This document shows positions 54,062 through 63,541 of a stretch of 64,000 bases of DNA, piece by piece. The translations under genes and the position numbers were made by a program. The stretch spans positions 122,566-186,565 of the forward strand of contig NZ_KE384559.1 of assembly GCF_000426705.1 (NCBI RefSeq), read 5' to 3'. Below the pieces are notes generated by a model. It ran no database searches and was not told the DNA's origin. It worked only from the letters and a program-made list of their open reading frames with translations. The stretch's first letter is position 1; every line of letters starts with the position of its first letter. The stretch comes from Spirochaeta cellobiosiphila DSM 17781. GTDB lineage: Bacteria > Spirochaetota > Spirochaetia > DSM-17781.

Positions 54062-56140
54062 CTATAGGATGAATCGGCCTACTTCATTCTCAAGATTATT
54101 AGCAGTGTCATTAATTTTATCAATTTGTTCACTAACCTGATCTATCGAATGAGATATATTATCTACATCTGAAGAAATACCTTCTACCTCCTCTCTAACT
54201 TTAGAGGAGACTTCAGCAATACTCTTTATTCCTGATACAGCATTATCCAGTTGTTGTCTTGAATCTGTTGAAGTAGTATTTACACTTATAGAGGTTTCAG
54301 ACAGGATAGTCATTGCTTGAATAATCTGATGACCTCCCTGGTTTAGCTCTTCTGCTGATTGATAGATTTCTTCGAAGGACTGAGATACATCTCGAATCTC
54401 ACTATAAATCTCTGAGAATTTTTCAGAAGAGATACTGCTGGACAGAGACGCATTTTGAATGGCTTCAACCATCTGGGACATAATACTACCAATATTAGCA
54501 GCACTTTTACTGGACTCTTCTGCTAATTTTCGAATCTCATCAGCGACCACAGCAAAGCCTCTACCGGCCTCGCCAGCATGAGCCGCTTCAATGGCGGCGT
54601 TCATCGCCAGCAGATTAGTTTGGTCCGCAATATTATTGATAATGGAGACCATTTCATTGACATGTTCAATATGACCTGTGACGATAGTAACAGCTTTTGA
54701 AGTATCTTTGAGTTTTTCATCTCCCTCTTGAGCTGTTTGCAAGAGAAGATGAGTAGTTTCTTTTTTCTTCTGGGTAATCACAGCAACACTTTTAATAGAA
54801 GCAACCATTTCATTGACTGCAGCAGTGGATTCCTCAACAGCGGCAGTTTGCTCAACAACTTGATCTGACAACCTGGAAATATTGTTTGATACAAGATTCA
54901 TTTCGCTTACAGATTCTTTCATCTCTCCTTCCAGATTAGAAGAAAGACTGGCAATACTATCCACATGATTATAGATGGCTTCAAAAGCCTTAACAGTCAA
55001 ACCAACACTATGTTCAAGATTATCTTTAACCGTAATTGTAGATTTTGTCCCTTCCTGAATGTTGTAGATGATTTTAGATAGGGAATCCAGAAAAAGATTG
55101 AACCTATTGGCTAACATACCCATCTCATCTGAGGTATTAATATCAAGCCGTAAGGATAGATCGCCTTCCCCTTCTGATAAACTTTCTGTGTGGGTAGCAA
55201 CGGTTTTTATGGATTTTATTAATCCACGAAGGCTAAAAAATAGAAGCAGAAATATGGCGACAACTAAAACAAGACCAATTAAAGTTGTGCTGTTACGCAT
55301 CGTAATTATGGAGGCTAATAGATCATCGTTCTCCACTTCAGCGACAATGATCCAACCTGTTGCTGGTACTTCAGCAAAAGCAAAGACCTTCTTAATACCT
55401 TGTGAAGCAAGTTCTACATAACCCGTTTTATCTCTGACCACGACTTTGCCGAATTCTTCCTCTGTTATATCTTCGTTCAATACAACACCATTACCGGGCT
55501 GAGCAAGAACGGTTCCCTTAGAACTCACTACATAGCCGAACCCCCTCTCGGCAATTTTAATCAAATCAGTAAAATGGAGAGATATATTACTAAACTCTAC
55601 TGTACAAAAGAAGACTCCGATATTTTCATCATCCATCGAAATTGGGGAAGCGATGGCAAACACCGTATTTCCTGTAACAGAAGAAGTAAAAGACTCGGAT
55701 ATATTTTTTTTACCAGAGATAGCTTTTTTAAAGTATTCTCTATGACTCAAATCAATCTTTGATTTGCTGTCTTTTGAACTATAAACCTGTGAGATCCCTT
55801 GTTTATTAATAACCCCAATAGTGTCAAAATAGGGAAATACCTGTTGAAGTTCTTTGATTCTTTTCACAGCTGATTGTCTGTCACTTTCTGAATTATTGTT
55901 TTGAACATAACGAACAAAAGTTGGTTCCTGAGAAAAGCTTTCTACATTGAGCACTCTTTCTTCAACCCAGTTATCTATGAGGTTCGAAGTATCACCAGCC
56001 ATCTGGGTTAGTGCTTGAAAAGAAACTTTCTTTAATGAAGAGGCAGCTTCAAAATAGGTATATAAAGATACAATAGTTATACCGACAATCACAAGAATTT
56101 GAGCTGGTATTAATATCTTTGACCTAATTGATAATTTCAT
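54062..56140 (-). CDS. Methyl-accepting chemotaxis protein with dCache sensor
   Basis: This 692-aa protein has TM1 at about residues 10-32, a periplasmic dCache_1 sensor to about 280 ([48 protein letters not shown]), TM2 at about 283-305, HAMP, then a cytoplasmic signalling hairpin whose tip reads [20 protein letters not shown] and [19 protein letters not shown]. It controls CheA and flagellar motion in response to small ligands, often amino or organic acids. It is 89 bp downstream of the catabolic operon, so it may sense that substrate; this is inference. Confidence 0.95.
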   Translation of the reverse strand: MKLSIRSKILIPAQILVIVGITIVSLYTYFEAASSLKKVSFQALTQMAGDTSNLIDNWVEERVLNVESFSQEPTFVRYVQNNNSESDRQSAVKRIKELQQVFPYFDTIGVINKQGISQVYSSKDSKSKIDLSHREYFKKAISGKKNISESFTSSVTGNTVFAIASPISMDDENIGVFFCTVEFSNISLHFTDLIKIAERGFGYVVSSKGTVLAQPGNGVVLNEDITEEEFGKVVVRDKTGYVELASQGIKKVFAFAEVPATGWIIVAEVENDDLLASIITMRNSTTLIGLVLVVAIFLLLFFSLRGLIKSIKTVATHTESLSEGEGDLSLRLDINTSDEMGMLANRFNLFLDSLSKIIYNIQEGTKSTITVKDNLEHSVGLTVKAFEAIYNHVDSIASLSSNLEGEMKESVSEMNLVSNNISRLSDQVVEQTAAVEESTAAVNEMVASIKSVAVITQKKKETTHLLLQTAQEGDEKLKDTSKAVTIVTGHIEHVNEMVSIINNIADQTNLLAMNAAIEAAHAGEAGRGFAVVADEIRKLAEESSKSAANIGSIMSQMVEAIQNASLSSSISSEKFSEIYSEIRDVSQSFEEIYQSAEELNQGGHQIIQAMTILSETSISVNTTSTDSRQQLDNAVSGIKSIAEVSSKVREEVEGISSDVDNISHSIDQVSEQIDKINDTANNLENEVGRFIL

Positions 56141-56229
56141 TTTGAGCTCCTTGTAATATGTAATGAAATTAGTTGTAATATTGATTTATCTGTATCTATT
56201 TTAACTAGTTAGATATCCAATGAATGAAG

Positions 56230-57138
56230 TTATTTCTGTTCGAGTGCGTGAATCATATTTAAGACAAAGGTATGATTGGGAACGGGTATGTTGAGCTTTT
56301 CTGCAGCTCTCACAACAGCACCGCTGATGGTATCCACTTCCGTTTTTCTCCCATCACGAATATCAGCTCTAATGGAGGTGCATCCTTTAGGAGATTCTAA
56401 GGATGTGTTTCTTACTTCTTCAATAATATCCTCTTCCTTCGCTTCTAGACCCATTCCCTGAGCGACAGCACAGGCTTCTTTTATTAGAGATTTCGTCAAA
56501 GCAAAGGCATAGGGATTATCTGCAATAAACCCAATATCTACTTGTAATATAGCGGTCACAGCACTTAAGGAAGAATTTGTGAAAAGCTTATTCCAAATAA
56601 GCTGTTTGATATTAGAATGGATGACAACCTTAAACCCACAATCATCGAAGGCTTTTTTAACCACAGGAAGTATATCGTTCCTATCTTCACCTAACATACC
56701 GATGTTAGTCTTCCCCCTGCCTCCATGACGAACACACCCCTTACCTAAGACCGCTCCATTATCCTCAGTAGTTCCAATAATTATCCGATCCAAGGGAACA
56801 AATTCTTTTAAGATATCCTCGTGACCAGAACCATTTTGAAGAGTCATAACGCAAGTATGTTCTCCGATTAGATTCTTATTGTTCCATAGGGCATCCCTGG
56901 AATACAAAGATTTAACAAAGAGAATGATCAGATCAATCGAGGGAAGAGCCTCGCTATTTGTTGTAGCCTTAGGTGTAAATCGTTGATCAACACCATCTTT
57001 TTGAATGATAAGCCCCTCTTTATTAATCTTATTAACAATCTCTTCATTGTTATCGATTAGATAGACCTCATTTTCTTTAGAGAGGTTCCCTCCATAAATG
57101 GATCCCATAGCACCTGCGCCAATTACGGCAATTTTCAT
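56230..57138 (-). CDS. Ketopantoate reductase-like dehydrogenase (ApbA/PanE family)
   Basis: This 302-aa NADPH-dependent reductase has AVIGAGAMGSIYGG (Rossmann GxGxxG, residues 4-17), a Lys in LFVKSLYSRDA and KLFTNSSLSAVTAIL in the helical domain. The family includes 2-dehydropantoate 2-reductase. Here it is the last gene of a catabolic operon with a lyase, a cyclase-family hydrolase and a transporter, so it more likely acts on another 2-oxo acid or hydroxy acid. GGGGGA precedes the ATG. A strong hairpin precedes the gene, so its expression may be set separately. Confidence 0.82.
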   Translation of the reverse strand: MKIAVIGAGAMGSIYGGNLSKENEVYLIDNNEEIVNKINKEGLIIQKDGVDQRFTPKATTNSEALPSIDLIILFVKSLYSRDALWNNKNLIGEHTCVMTLQNGSGHEDILKEFVPLDRIIIGTTEDNGAVLGKGCVRHGGRGKTNIGMLGEDRNDILPVVKKAFDDCGFKVVIHSNIKQLIWNKLFTNSSLSAVTAILQVDIGFIADNPYAFALTKSLIKEACAVAQGMGLEAKEEDIIEEVRNTSLESPKGCTSIRADIRDGRKTEVDTISGAVVRAAEKLNIPVPNHTFVLNMIHALEQK

Positions 57139-57165
57139 AGTTCCCCCTGTTGTAATATAGATAAA

Positions 57166-57190
57166 GGCTCCTGGTATTATTCCAGGAGCC
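57166..57190 (-). terminator. Intra-operon hairpin between the cyclase and reductase genes
   Basis: Perfect 9-bp arms GGCTCCTGG and CCAGGAGCC enclose a 7-nt loop, followed on the minus strand by TTTATCT. It could be a leaky terminator or an mRNA-processing stem that lowers reductase expression. Confidence 0.65.
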
Positions 57191-57210
57191 CCAATAGTGA
57201 TTCATACTGC

Positions 57211-57897
57211 TTATGAAAACTCAGCCAATCCTTCAATGGCGTAAGCTCGAATAGGACAAGAATCAAGTCCTTTTATGGGAAGAGGACTGTATGACATGAA
57301 GAAAGTATCTGTCTCCAGCAATTCTAAATTCTTAAGAACTTCTAAAAAGACAACATTAACCTCCATCAATACATCATGAAAGGCACAAACATCTTCGTTA
57401 TTGCTTTCAATAGATACACCATCTCCGAACCCCACACACTTTACCTTTTTAGCCTTGAACCATTCTGCTGTTTCGCGACAAATGAACAAACGCTTATCTT
57501 CAGCTGTATTGGTTAGTTTGGTAAAAGGAGGGATCCTATAATCAGAATCAATGATCACAATATCCCCTTCTTGTATTCGATCACCACAAGCCTTCTCAAG
57601 ATCAGAGCCTTTGATTTTAGCATTAGGATCTAAATGGGTAATATTGACATAGATAGCCCTTCCCATAAAAGTTGTTAAAGGAAGTCCAGGGACATCTGTC
57701 CAGTCATCATTATGATGATAAGGACATTCAACATGAGTCCCCAAATGGCTAGTTAAATCCATGATAGTGTGAAAATCAGGAATAGGTCCGCCAGTGTTAA
57801 ATCTAGTTAAACCACACCTTCTTGTTTCTGTACTAGGATCAAGTGTTTTGGTTAAATCAACCACTCGAAGTCCCTTAGCTAATTCAAATGTTTTCAT
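57211..57897 (-). CDS. Cyclase-family metal-dependent hydrolase (KynB-like)
   Basis: This 228-aa protein of the cyclase/kynurenine formamidase superfamily carries the metal motif SHLGTHVECPYHH (about residues 50-62, the family's HxGTHxDxPxH) and VVDLTKTLDPST near the N-terminus. Such enzymes hydrolyse amide or lactone-like bonds using a divalent metal. The Asp of the usual motif appears as Glu here. It is the fourth gene of the operon behind the cupin, 15 bp apart. GGAG precedes the ATG. The substrate is unknown. Confidence 0.83.
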   Translation of the reverse strand: MKTFELAKGLRVVDLTKTLDPSTETRRCGLTRFNTGGPIPDFHTIMDLTSHLGTHVECPYHHNDDWTDVPGLPLTTFMGRAIYVNITHLDPNAKIKGSDLEKACGDRIQEGDIVIIDSDYRIPPFTKLTNTAEDKRLFICRETAEWFKAKKVKCVGFGDGVSIESNNEDVCAFHDVLMEVNVVFLEVLKNLELLETDTFFMSYSPLPIKGLDSCPIRAYAIEGLAEFS

Positions 57898-57912
57898 TCT
57901 AGTTCTCCAATA

Positions 57913-58272
57913 TTACTGTCGCTTGTCATAGAGAATTAAGGCTATCATCTCAATGGGAGTATCCCCTAAAGCCTCAATGCCATGACCTTCGCCAGCTCCT
58001 GTAAAAGTGACATCACCGGCTTTTACGGTCTTAATCACTCCATTATCATTAAACTTACCTTCACCACTTAGGATATAATAAGTCTCTGATTCTTTATTAT
58101 GGACATGATACCCAATCCCACTTCCGGGATAGACTGTGGTATGAGCAAATACCCGTCCCGTTTTATACATTTCATCCGGTCCATTTAATAAACTTCTTAC
58201 AAGGATCTCCCCTTTGCCTTCAAAGGGGGCTGGTTTTTGTTCCTTTTGAAGCTCTTCTTCTGTTCTAACCAT
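57913..58272 (-). CDS. Cupin domain protein
   Basis: This 119-aa single-domain cupin (beta barrel) has motif 1 SGIGYHVHNKESETYYIL, then SGEGKF, and motif 2 AGDVTFTGAGEGHGIE, which supply the His and Glu metal ligands (HxH, E and H). Small cupins act as isomerases, dioxygenases or ligand sensors. It stands between the lyase and cyclase genes in the operon and probably modifies or stabilises an intermediate. AGGAG precedes the ATG. Confidence 0.88.
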   Translation of the reverse strand: MVRTEEELQKEQKPAPFEGKGEILVRSLLNGPDEMYKTGRVFAHTTVYPGSGIGYHVHNKESETYYILSGEGKFNDNGVIKTVKAGDVTFTGAGEGHGIEALGDTPIEMIALILYDKRQ

Positions 58273-58292
58273 AATGTCTCCTGTTTTTTGCC

Positions 58293-59246
58293 TTACAATC
58301 TGTCTTTGATGTCAATCCGTTTAAAACCTTCTGGATAGCCATCTACTTTATGTCCTACAATGGTGTATTCCTTATCATTGCCTGTAAATTCATTCTCTAA
58401 TTCAAGATAAGCCTGGGGTTCAAATAAGGGAGAGGCACTGTAATCAGGCTGACCAGTACCGGAAGCATGGCTAAAAGTATAAGCAACACTTTGGTCTTTA
58501 AAATTTTGTAGACCATGTTCCAACATACCTTCCATAGCAGCCTTCATTGTGTAGTGAGTGGAACACATGCTAAAGCCCAAGTCTGTTAACTGTTTCATTG
58601 TTAAGTTAGGAACACCATTATCAGCTCTAACATCAGCTAATATCTTCCAACCAGGAACATTTTCAGCCATAGTCTTTGCATCTTCGTAGGAAGATACTAG
58701 TACCATCATAGCCATATCAGCTCCTAACTCCATAGCTTCCCGAACACGATCCATACCTTCTCTGAACTCTTCTGGATCAGAAGGATCAGCATTGGTTCTG
58801 GCTATGAGTAAGCAATCAGTACCTTTCAGAGCTTCAACAGCCGCTCTGATTTTGGCAAGGTATTTGTCTCGGGGAAGGATCTTTGTGGACTCTTCCATAT
58901 CAGCAGAATCCTCTAATTGAAGAGCAGCAGCACCAGCAGCGGCAAGTCGTTTACAAGAACGATACACCGCCAAAGGACCACCAAAACCATCCTCAACATC
59001 ACATATCAAAGGTATGGAACTTGTTGTGGACACACGACTTACAACCCATTCCAGATCAGTCAAGTTTGTGAATCCGTAGTCGATAACACCATTTAGGCTA
59101 ATCGATACTTCTCCACCGCTTAGCAAACTAACAGGGAAACCGCACATTTCTACGGCTCTGTTGGACGCACAATCATATACACAAGGAACGAGAAAACATT
59201 CCTTAGTTTCTTCTAAAATCTGTCTCAATGTTTTTTTTGCTGACAT
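58293..59246 (-). CDS. Isocitrate lyase/PEP mutase family lyase
   Basis: This 317-aa TIM-barrel enzyme of the ICL/PEPM superfamily has a metal-binding ICDVEDGFGG (usually DxDxGYG) and QLEDSADMEEST. It also has ARTNADPSD and a helical swap region at the C-terminus. The KKCGH catalytic loop of true isocitrate lyase is missing, so it is more likely a lyase for a substituted malate (dimethylmalate, citramalate or oxaloacetate type). Start ATG 59246 (MSAKKTLRQILEETKE) follows AAGGAGAA. Codons open upstream to 59336 belong to the overlapping transporter gene. Second gene of the operon. Confidence 0.88.
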   Translation of the reverse strand: MSAKKTLRQILEETKECFLVPCVYDCASNRAVEMCGFPVSLLSGGEVSISLNGVIDYGFTNLTDLEWVVSRVSTTSSIPLICDVEDGFGGPLAVYRSCKRLAAAGAAALQLEDSADMEESTKILPRDKYLAKIRAAVEALKGTDCLLIARTNADPSDPEEFREGMDRVREAMELGADMAMMVLVSSYEDAKTMAENVPGWKILADVRADNGVPNLTMKQLTDLGFSMCSTHYTMKAAMEGMLEHGLQNFKDQSVAYTFSHASGTGQPDYSASPLFEPQAYLELENEFTGNDKEYTIVGHKVDGYPEGFKRIDIKDRL

Positions 59247-59272
59247 TACATTCTTCTCCTTATTCTCATTAG

Positions 59273-60574
59273 TTAAGCAATTGGTAACAGGGCACCTAAA
59301 ATGACTGCAATTATCAAAGCCAAAGTTGTAATACAAACGGTAGTAATAAATATGGGTTTATATCCCTCTTTGTAAGATATTCCTGTTATCGTTAATAAAG
59401 CGACAACACCACCACTATGGGGCAAGCTGTCCAAACTGGTTGAAGCTATAACTCCTACTCTGTGAAGGACTTGAGGGTTAACACCCATTTCAAGGAAGGG
59501 TTTAGCCAGGGCTTCCAGGGTCGTTGATAATCCACCCATTCCAGAAGCATTCAACCCACATAAAAAGGAAGTTGCTGCAGCGAAGATAGCCAAAGGACTT
59601 CCACCTGTTTGACAAGCCTCTAAGACACGGGCCACGACCCGCTCAAATCCAGGTGTGATTCGAATGATACTTCCAATAGCTACAATAGCTCCCGCGGTCA
59701 TGGCTGTGACAGCAGCACCATTAGCTCCATCAGTAAATGCCTGTACAATTCCTTTAAGATTCTTAAAAAACAAGGCAGCGCACAAAGCAATACCAACGAC
59801 AAGAGCCACAACAATATCAGCCCCTATCACATTAAGAGTGACAACAACAGCTATGGGGGGAAGCAAAGCTAATAGAGGATTGGGTAAGTTTCCAATCTTT
59901 TCTAACTCATCAGCTTTTGCTAATACCTTCTCTGTATCAGCATCAGACAAAAAGACTTCTCCTGTAGCCTGGGCCTTTTTAATCTCATATCTAAAATAAA
60001 CAAGAGTTAATACAAAAGTGAAAATGGCACAGACAATACCGATAATAGGTGCTGCCATAGGAGTGGTACCTAAATACTTCGTAGGAATAATGTTCATAAT
60101 AGAAGGATTACCTGGCAGCATATTGATAAAGGTAAACATACCCGCACCTATTGCTCCAGGAATGATCTTCCTGGGAAGATTGGCATCTCTAAACAAGGTC
60201 AGTGCTATGGGGTACAAAGCAAAACAAGCGACCATGGAAGAGATACCTCCATAAGTTAACAAAGCTCCGGCCACAATAATTGCCGGAACGGCCCGCTTGG
60301 CACCAAATTTACTCATTATTAATTGCGCAATTGATCTAGCTGCTCCCGTTATGTCCATTACTTTCGCAAATAAAGCTCCCAGTAATAGCATTAGCCAAAC
60401 ATTTCCAACAAAACCAGCAAAACCACTCATATAGTCACCAGTTATTGAGTCCAGTATGGGTAAACCACTGAAAACAATAATAAATAGCACTGAGACTAAT
60501 GAGGCAATTAACGTTGATACTTTATTCAGTGTCAAAATCAACAATAGTGAAAGTCCGATCAATATGATAATCAC
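59273..60574 (-). CDS. GntP-type organic acid/H+ symporter
   Basis: This 433-aa transporter has about twelve membrane segments and repeats such as GGISSMVACFALYPIALTL and SGMGGLSTTLEALAKPFLEM, typical of the gluconate (GntP) and related CitMHS-like families. It begins at GTG 60574 after a GGAGGA site. It is the first gene of the operon and so brings in the substrate for the downstream lyase, cupin, hydrolase and reductase. The leader holds a promoter and a perfect palindrome. A four-carbon or five-carbon hydroxy acid is a reasonable guess. Confidence 0.85.
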   Translation of the reverse strand: MIIILIGLSLLLILTLNKVSTLIASLVSVLFIIVFSGLPILDSITGDYMSGFAGFVGNVWLMLLLGALFAKVMDITGAARSIAQLIMSKFGAKRAVPAIIVAGALLTYGGISSMVACFALYPIALTLFRDANLPRKIIPGAIGAGMFTFINMLPGNPSIMNIIPTKYLGTTPMAAPIIGIVCAIFTFVLTLVYFRYEIKKAQATGEVFLSDADTEKVLAKADELEKIGNLPNPLLALLPPIAVVVTLNVIGADIVVALVVGIALCAALFFKNLKGIVQAFTDGANGAAVTAMTAGAIVAIGSIIRITPGFERVVARVLEACQTGGSPLAIFAAATSFLCGLNASGMGGLSTTLEALAKPFLEMGVNPQVLHRVGVIASTSLDSLPHSGGVVALLTITGISYKEGYKPIFITTVCITTLALIIAVILGALLPIA

Positions 60575-60662
60575 CTTTCTAGCTCCTCCTTTTTAACCGT
60601 ACAAATTCATAGGTGTTACGAGATCTTTGAAGCAATAGATCTGTATTACATTGTCCTATTTC

Positions 60663-60676
60663 TGTTGTATACAACA
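60663..60676. promoter_or_regulatory. Perfect 14-bp palindrome, probable GntR-FCD operator
   Basis: TGTTGTATACAACA is exactly self-complementary and contains the TTGTATACAA core typical of FCD-type GntR sites. It lies downstream of the operon promoter, 34 bp from its -10, as expected for a repressor that blocks elongation. Confidence 0.75.
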
Positions 60677-60709
60677 AATATACTATTATGTATTTATCAT
60701 GACTTAATC

Positions 60710-60739
60710 ATGTTACTATTGCTTAATAAAAATTGTCAA
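60710..60739 (-). promoter_or_regulatory. Promoter of the catabolic operon
   Basis: Read on the minus strand: TTGACA (60739-60734), 18-nt spacer, TAACAT (60715-60710). It lies 135 bp upstream of the GTG of the transporter gene. Nothing else is recognised in 60575-60900. Confidence 0.6.
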
Positions 60740-60900
60740 TAAAATTAATTAATAGCTTTTACAGATAATATTTACTTACTATATAAAGCTTTAAATTAAT
60801 TCACGAAGATATAATCAAAAAGGGATATGAGAAAATAGATAGGATAATACAGTTAGTAAGGAATAATAGACAGGTAAAGGAAAATCAGACCAGCATTCTC

Positions 60901-61530
60901 TTATACATTATAAAAGAAGTCTAAGGCCTTTTCCTTGCATTGATTGATGTGAAACTTCATAGCTTCTTCAGCTAAGTCATAATTCTCATCGATAAGATAA
61001 TTAATAATCGCTAAATGCTCTTTACGGGCATCATGTATTTTGGCTTCGTTCTGTCCACTTGATATGATAACACGTGTGTTTTCATCAAAAACTTTATGCA
61101 TCATGTCAATAATAAAGCGATTGCCGCAGTGATCTATAATAAACAGATGCATTTGCTGATCAACGCGAAAGTCCGCTTCCACAGATATTTCACTGCCTGA
61201 AAATAAGTCTCGGTACTTGAAGAGGGATTCTTTAGGTAAGGAGGGACCAGCCATTTTGAGTGCCAGAGGCTCAATCTCAAGACGGACTTTAAAGATTTGC
61301 CGTACATCCTTTAGAGATACATTTTTGACATAGATACCTTTTTTGGGAAGGATCTCTATAAAGCCTTCTTGTTCAATTCGTGTTAAAGCATCTCGTATAG
61401 GGGTTCTACTGAACTCCAACTCCTGGGTGAGCATTGCTTCATTTAGCATGGTTCCCGGAGGATAGACACAATTAACGATCTTCTCTCGAATGGCGACATA
61501 AGCTTGGCTTCGCATCCCTTTAACTACCAT
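60901..61530 (-). CDS. GntR family regulator with FCD domain
   Basis: This 209-aa protein has a winged helix (SQAYVAIREKIVNCVYPPGT, ELEFSRTPIRDALTRIEQEG and FIEILPKKGIYV) and a helical FCD effector domain with metal-binding D...H..H residues (ADFRVDQQMHLFIIDHCGN). FCD proteins are usually repressors released by an organic acid. It reads the same way as the operon, 326 bp upstream, with the palindromic site between. ATG 61530 follows AAGGAT; a TTG at 61557 is less likely. Confidence 0.92.
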   Translation of the reverse strand: MVVKGMRSQAYVAIREKIVNCVYPPGTMLNEAMLTQELEFSRTPIRDALTRIEQEGFIEILPKKGIYVKNVSLKDVRQIFKVRLEIEPLALKMAGPSLPKESLFKYRDLFSGSEISVEADFRVDQQMHLFIIDHCGNRFIIDMMHKVFDENTRVIISSGQNEAKIHDARKEHLAIINYLIDENYDLAEEAMKFHINQCKEKALDFFYNV

Positions 61531-61620
61531 ATAATTATTTATCCTTGAGTGAATCAATCACATTTTATCTGAAACGGATTATACCTAATATCACAACATA
61601 AATAAAGTGGCGTTCATTTA

Positions 61621-63084
61621 TTACCCGACCAATGTCTCTTCTGAGACATTCCAACCATTCATTTTCAGTATAACCAAGGGCCCTGTCATGTCCTTATTAT
61701 TAATAGTGATCTCCCATTCACTATCAAATTGAGGAAGCTCCAAACTTTGTACATCCATTAGGATCCTTTTCTTGTCATCTCCATAGAATTCCTGAAAGGA
61801 TCTTTTAGCAATGGTCTTTAACTTGCTGAGTTTTTTATCTATAAGTGTTTTGAGAGAGAGGCATTGCCAGTCACTTATCTCTGTGATTTGATTACTGGTG
61901 CCTCCCCATTTTATCAATGGTTGATTAATTTTATTCAGCACCTCTGTCTTTAGACTATTCAGGTCAGAGCCCTCCTCTTTTAGACTTTTTTCCAAATCAA
62001 TCACGAAAGTATCTGGTCGTTTCTTTTGTATCTTGAACCCAATCCCTGCGATCTTGGTCATATCAGGTTTTGTAAAACCATCGGGTTCCTTTTTTAAATC
62101 AGATAAGGGAGTACTGTAGAGATAGAGATTGTGAATCTTCATCTGCTCAAAGTTATCGGGAAAGGAAGAAGCTGTAATATTATTCCCTGATAGATCAAGG
62201 GTAAGCCATTCCTTTTGAGATAAGAATTCAGGAATGGTGTTTATCTTATTAAAACCTACATACAAGCCCTTTAAGTCAGAAAGGTTAAGAACATCCTCTG
62301 GAATAGCTGTTAATCCACACCCCTCTATACGAAGAAAATCAAGGGATGAAAAAGTATAAATTCCCTGAGGAATCTTATCCAGCTTGCAGTCTTTTAAAAT
62401 GAAATTCTTAAGCCTAGTCAGCTTAGAAAAGTCAGAAGGAAAGGATACGCATTTCTCCATACCAGCAATACCGAAACCGGTAAGACAGGTTAAATCTCCT
62501 AAACAATCGGGAATACTTGTCAGATTTGTGTATAACAAAGATAACTGTTCCAGATTCTGTAACTGCCCCAGTGAAGAAGGTAGTGATTCCAATTGGGTAT
62601 AAGTAAGGTTTAGTCTTTCCAACTGCGTACATTGGCCAATAGATTCGGGAATCCTTTTAACAGGATTACGACCCAAATCTAATACTTTTAATTTTGTAAG
62701 GCTTCCAAGGGAATCAGGAACCTTGGTTAATGCACCTGATTCCACAATTAGTTCTTCCAAGTTTGACAAACTTCCTATGGATTCAGGAAGAGCTGTTATG
62801 ACAGTCCCCTCAAGATCTAAAGTCTTAAGCTTGGTCAATTGACTTATCTGTTCTGACAGGAAGTTGATTTTATTTCCTTTTAACTTTAAATGACGAAGCT
62901 TAGTCAAACTATAGACAAAATCAGGTAGTTCCTTTAGGTCATTATAACTCAGATCTAAACGGGACAGGTTCTGCAATTCCCCTACTTCCTCAGGGACAGA
63001 ACCCAACCACATCTGGTTTAATGATAATGTTGTTTTGGCAGATTTGATTTTACTTAGTGCTTTTTGGATATTATCGAATTTCAA
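61621..63084 (-). CDS. Leucine-rich repeat protein (487 aa)
   Basis: Residues 20-310 form about 12 LRRs of the bacterial SDS22-like 23-residue type (LPESIGSLSNLEELIVESGA, VPDSLGSLTKLKVLDLGRNP, IPESIGQCTQLERLNLTYTQ). The C-terminal 150 residues have no recognised domain. No signal peptide, so it is cytoplasmic. LRR proteins bind other proteins; the neighbours give no clue. It is different from the LRR_5 lipoprotein at 33574. Confidence 0.85.
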   Translation of the reverse strand: MKFDNIQKALSKIKSAKTTLSLNQMWLGSVPEEVGELQNLSRLDLSYNDLKELPDFVYSLTKLRHLKLKGNKINFLSEQISQLTKLKTLDLEGTVITALPESIGSLSNLEELIVESGALTKVPDSLGSLTKLKVLDLGRNPVKRIPESIGQCTQLERLNLTYTQLESLPSSLGQLQNLEQLSLLYTNLTSIPDCLGDLTCLTGFGIAGMEKCVSFPSDFSKLTRLKNFILKDCKLDKIPQGIYTFSSLDFLRIEGCGLTAIPEDVLNLSDLKGLYVGFNKINTIPEFLSQKEWLTLDLSGNNITASSFPDNFEQMKIHNLYLYSTPLSDLKKEPDGFTKPDMTKIAGIGFKIQKKRPDTFVIDLEKSLKEEGSDLNSLKTEVLNKINQPLIKWGGTSNQITEISDWQCLSLKTLIDKKLSKLKTIAKRSFQEFYGDDKKRILMDVQSLELPQFDSEWEITINNKDMTGPLVILKMNGWNVSEETLVG

Positions 63085-63225
63085 TTCTTATTCCTTTTAG
63101 AAATATTGTTGCACTAGTGTAATGAAAAATCAAAGAGAAAAATCCCTAACTAGCGTTACCACGGGAGGGGACTCATGCTAAAGCTAATTGGGCTGCTTTA
63201 ATATTTTTGCTGTCAGCATAGTCAC

Positions 63226-63384
63226 TTAAGGAGTAACAAATTTTTTATTATTCTCAAGATGTTCCCCCTGAAAACGAGGCAAGCGTAAAGGAGCAGTTCC
63301 TTTTTTCATTCCCGTAATATCGAAATTTGCAGTCAACATTCTCATACAAGCTAACCCAATGACCGACAATGATTCGCCAGTATT
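63226..63384 (-). pseudogene. C-terminal gene fragment
   Basis: An open frame without a start reads GESLSVIGLACMRMLTANFD, ITGMKKGTAPLRLPRFQGEH, LENNKKFVTP and stops at 63226. The sequence is protein-like and is closed upstream by a TGA at 63387-63385. It is the only coding-like signal in 63085-63541. The family is not recognised. Confidence 0.45.
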
Positions 63385-63541
63385 TCATTTATACCTCTCT
63401 ATGTGATGAAGAAAGTTTAATTCGTAGAGTCAACTTTAAGTCAAAGAGGTAATAGACATTATAAACATATAAGTGTTTGCTAGCAGGTAAATAGAGAGAC
63501 TAGATACCCGATAGCAGTATCATTTTTGAAGTGATAAATAA

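Noticed and set aside
59247..59336. 30-residue N-terminal extension of the ICL/PEPM lyase
   Set aside because: It would overlap the transporter gene and has no ribosome site, whereas ATG 59246 has AAGGAGAA.
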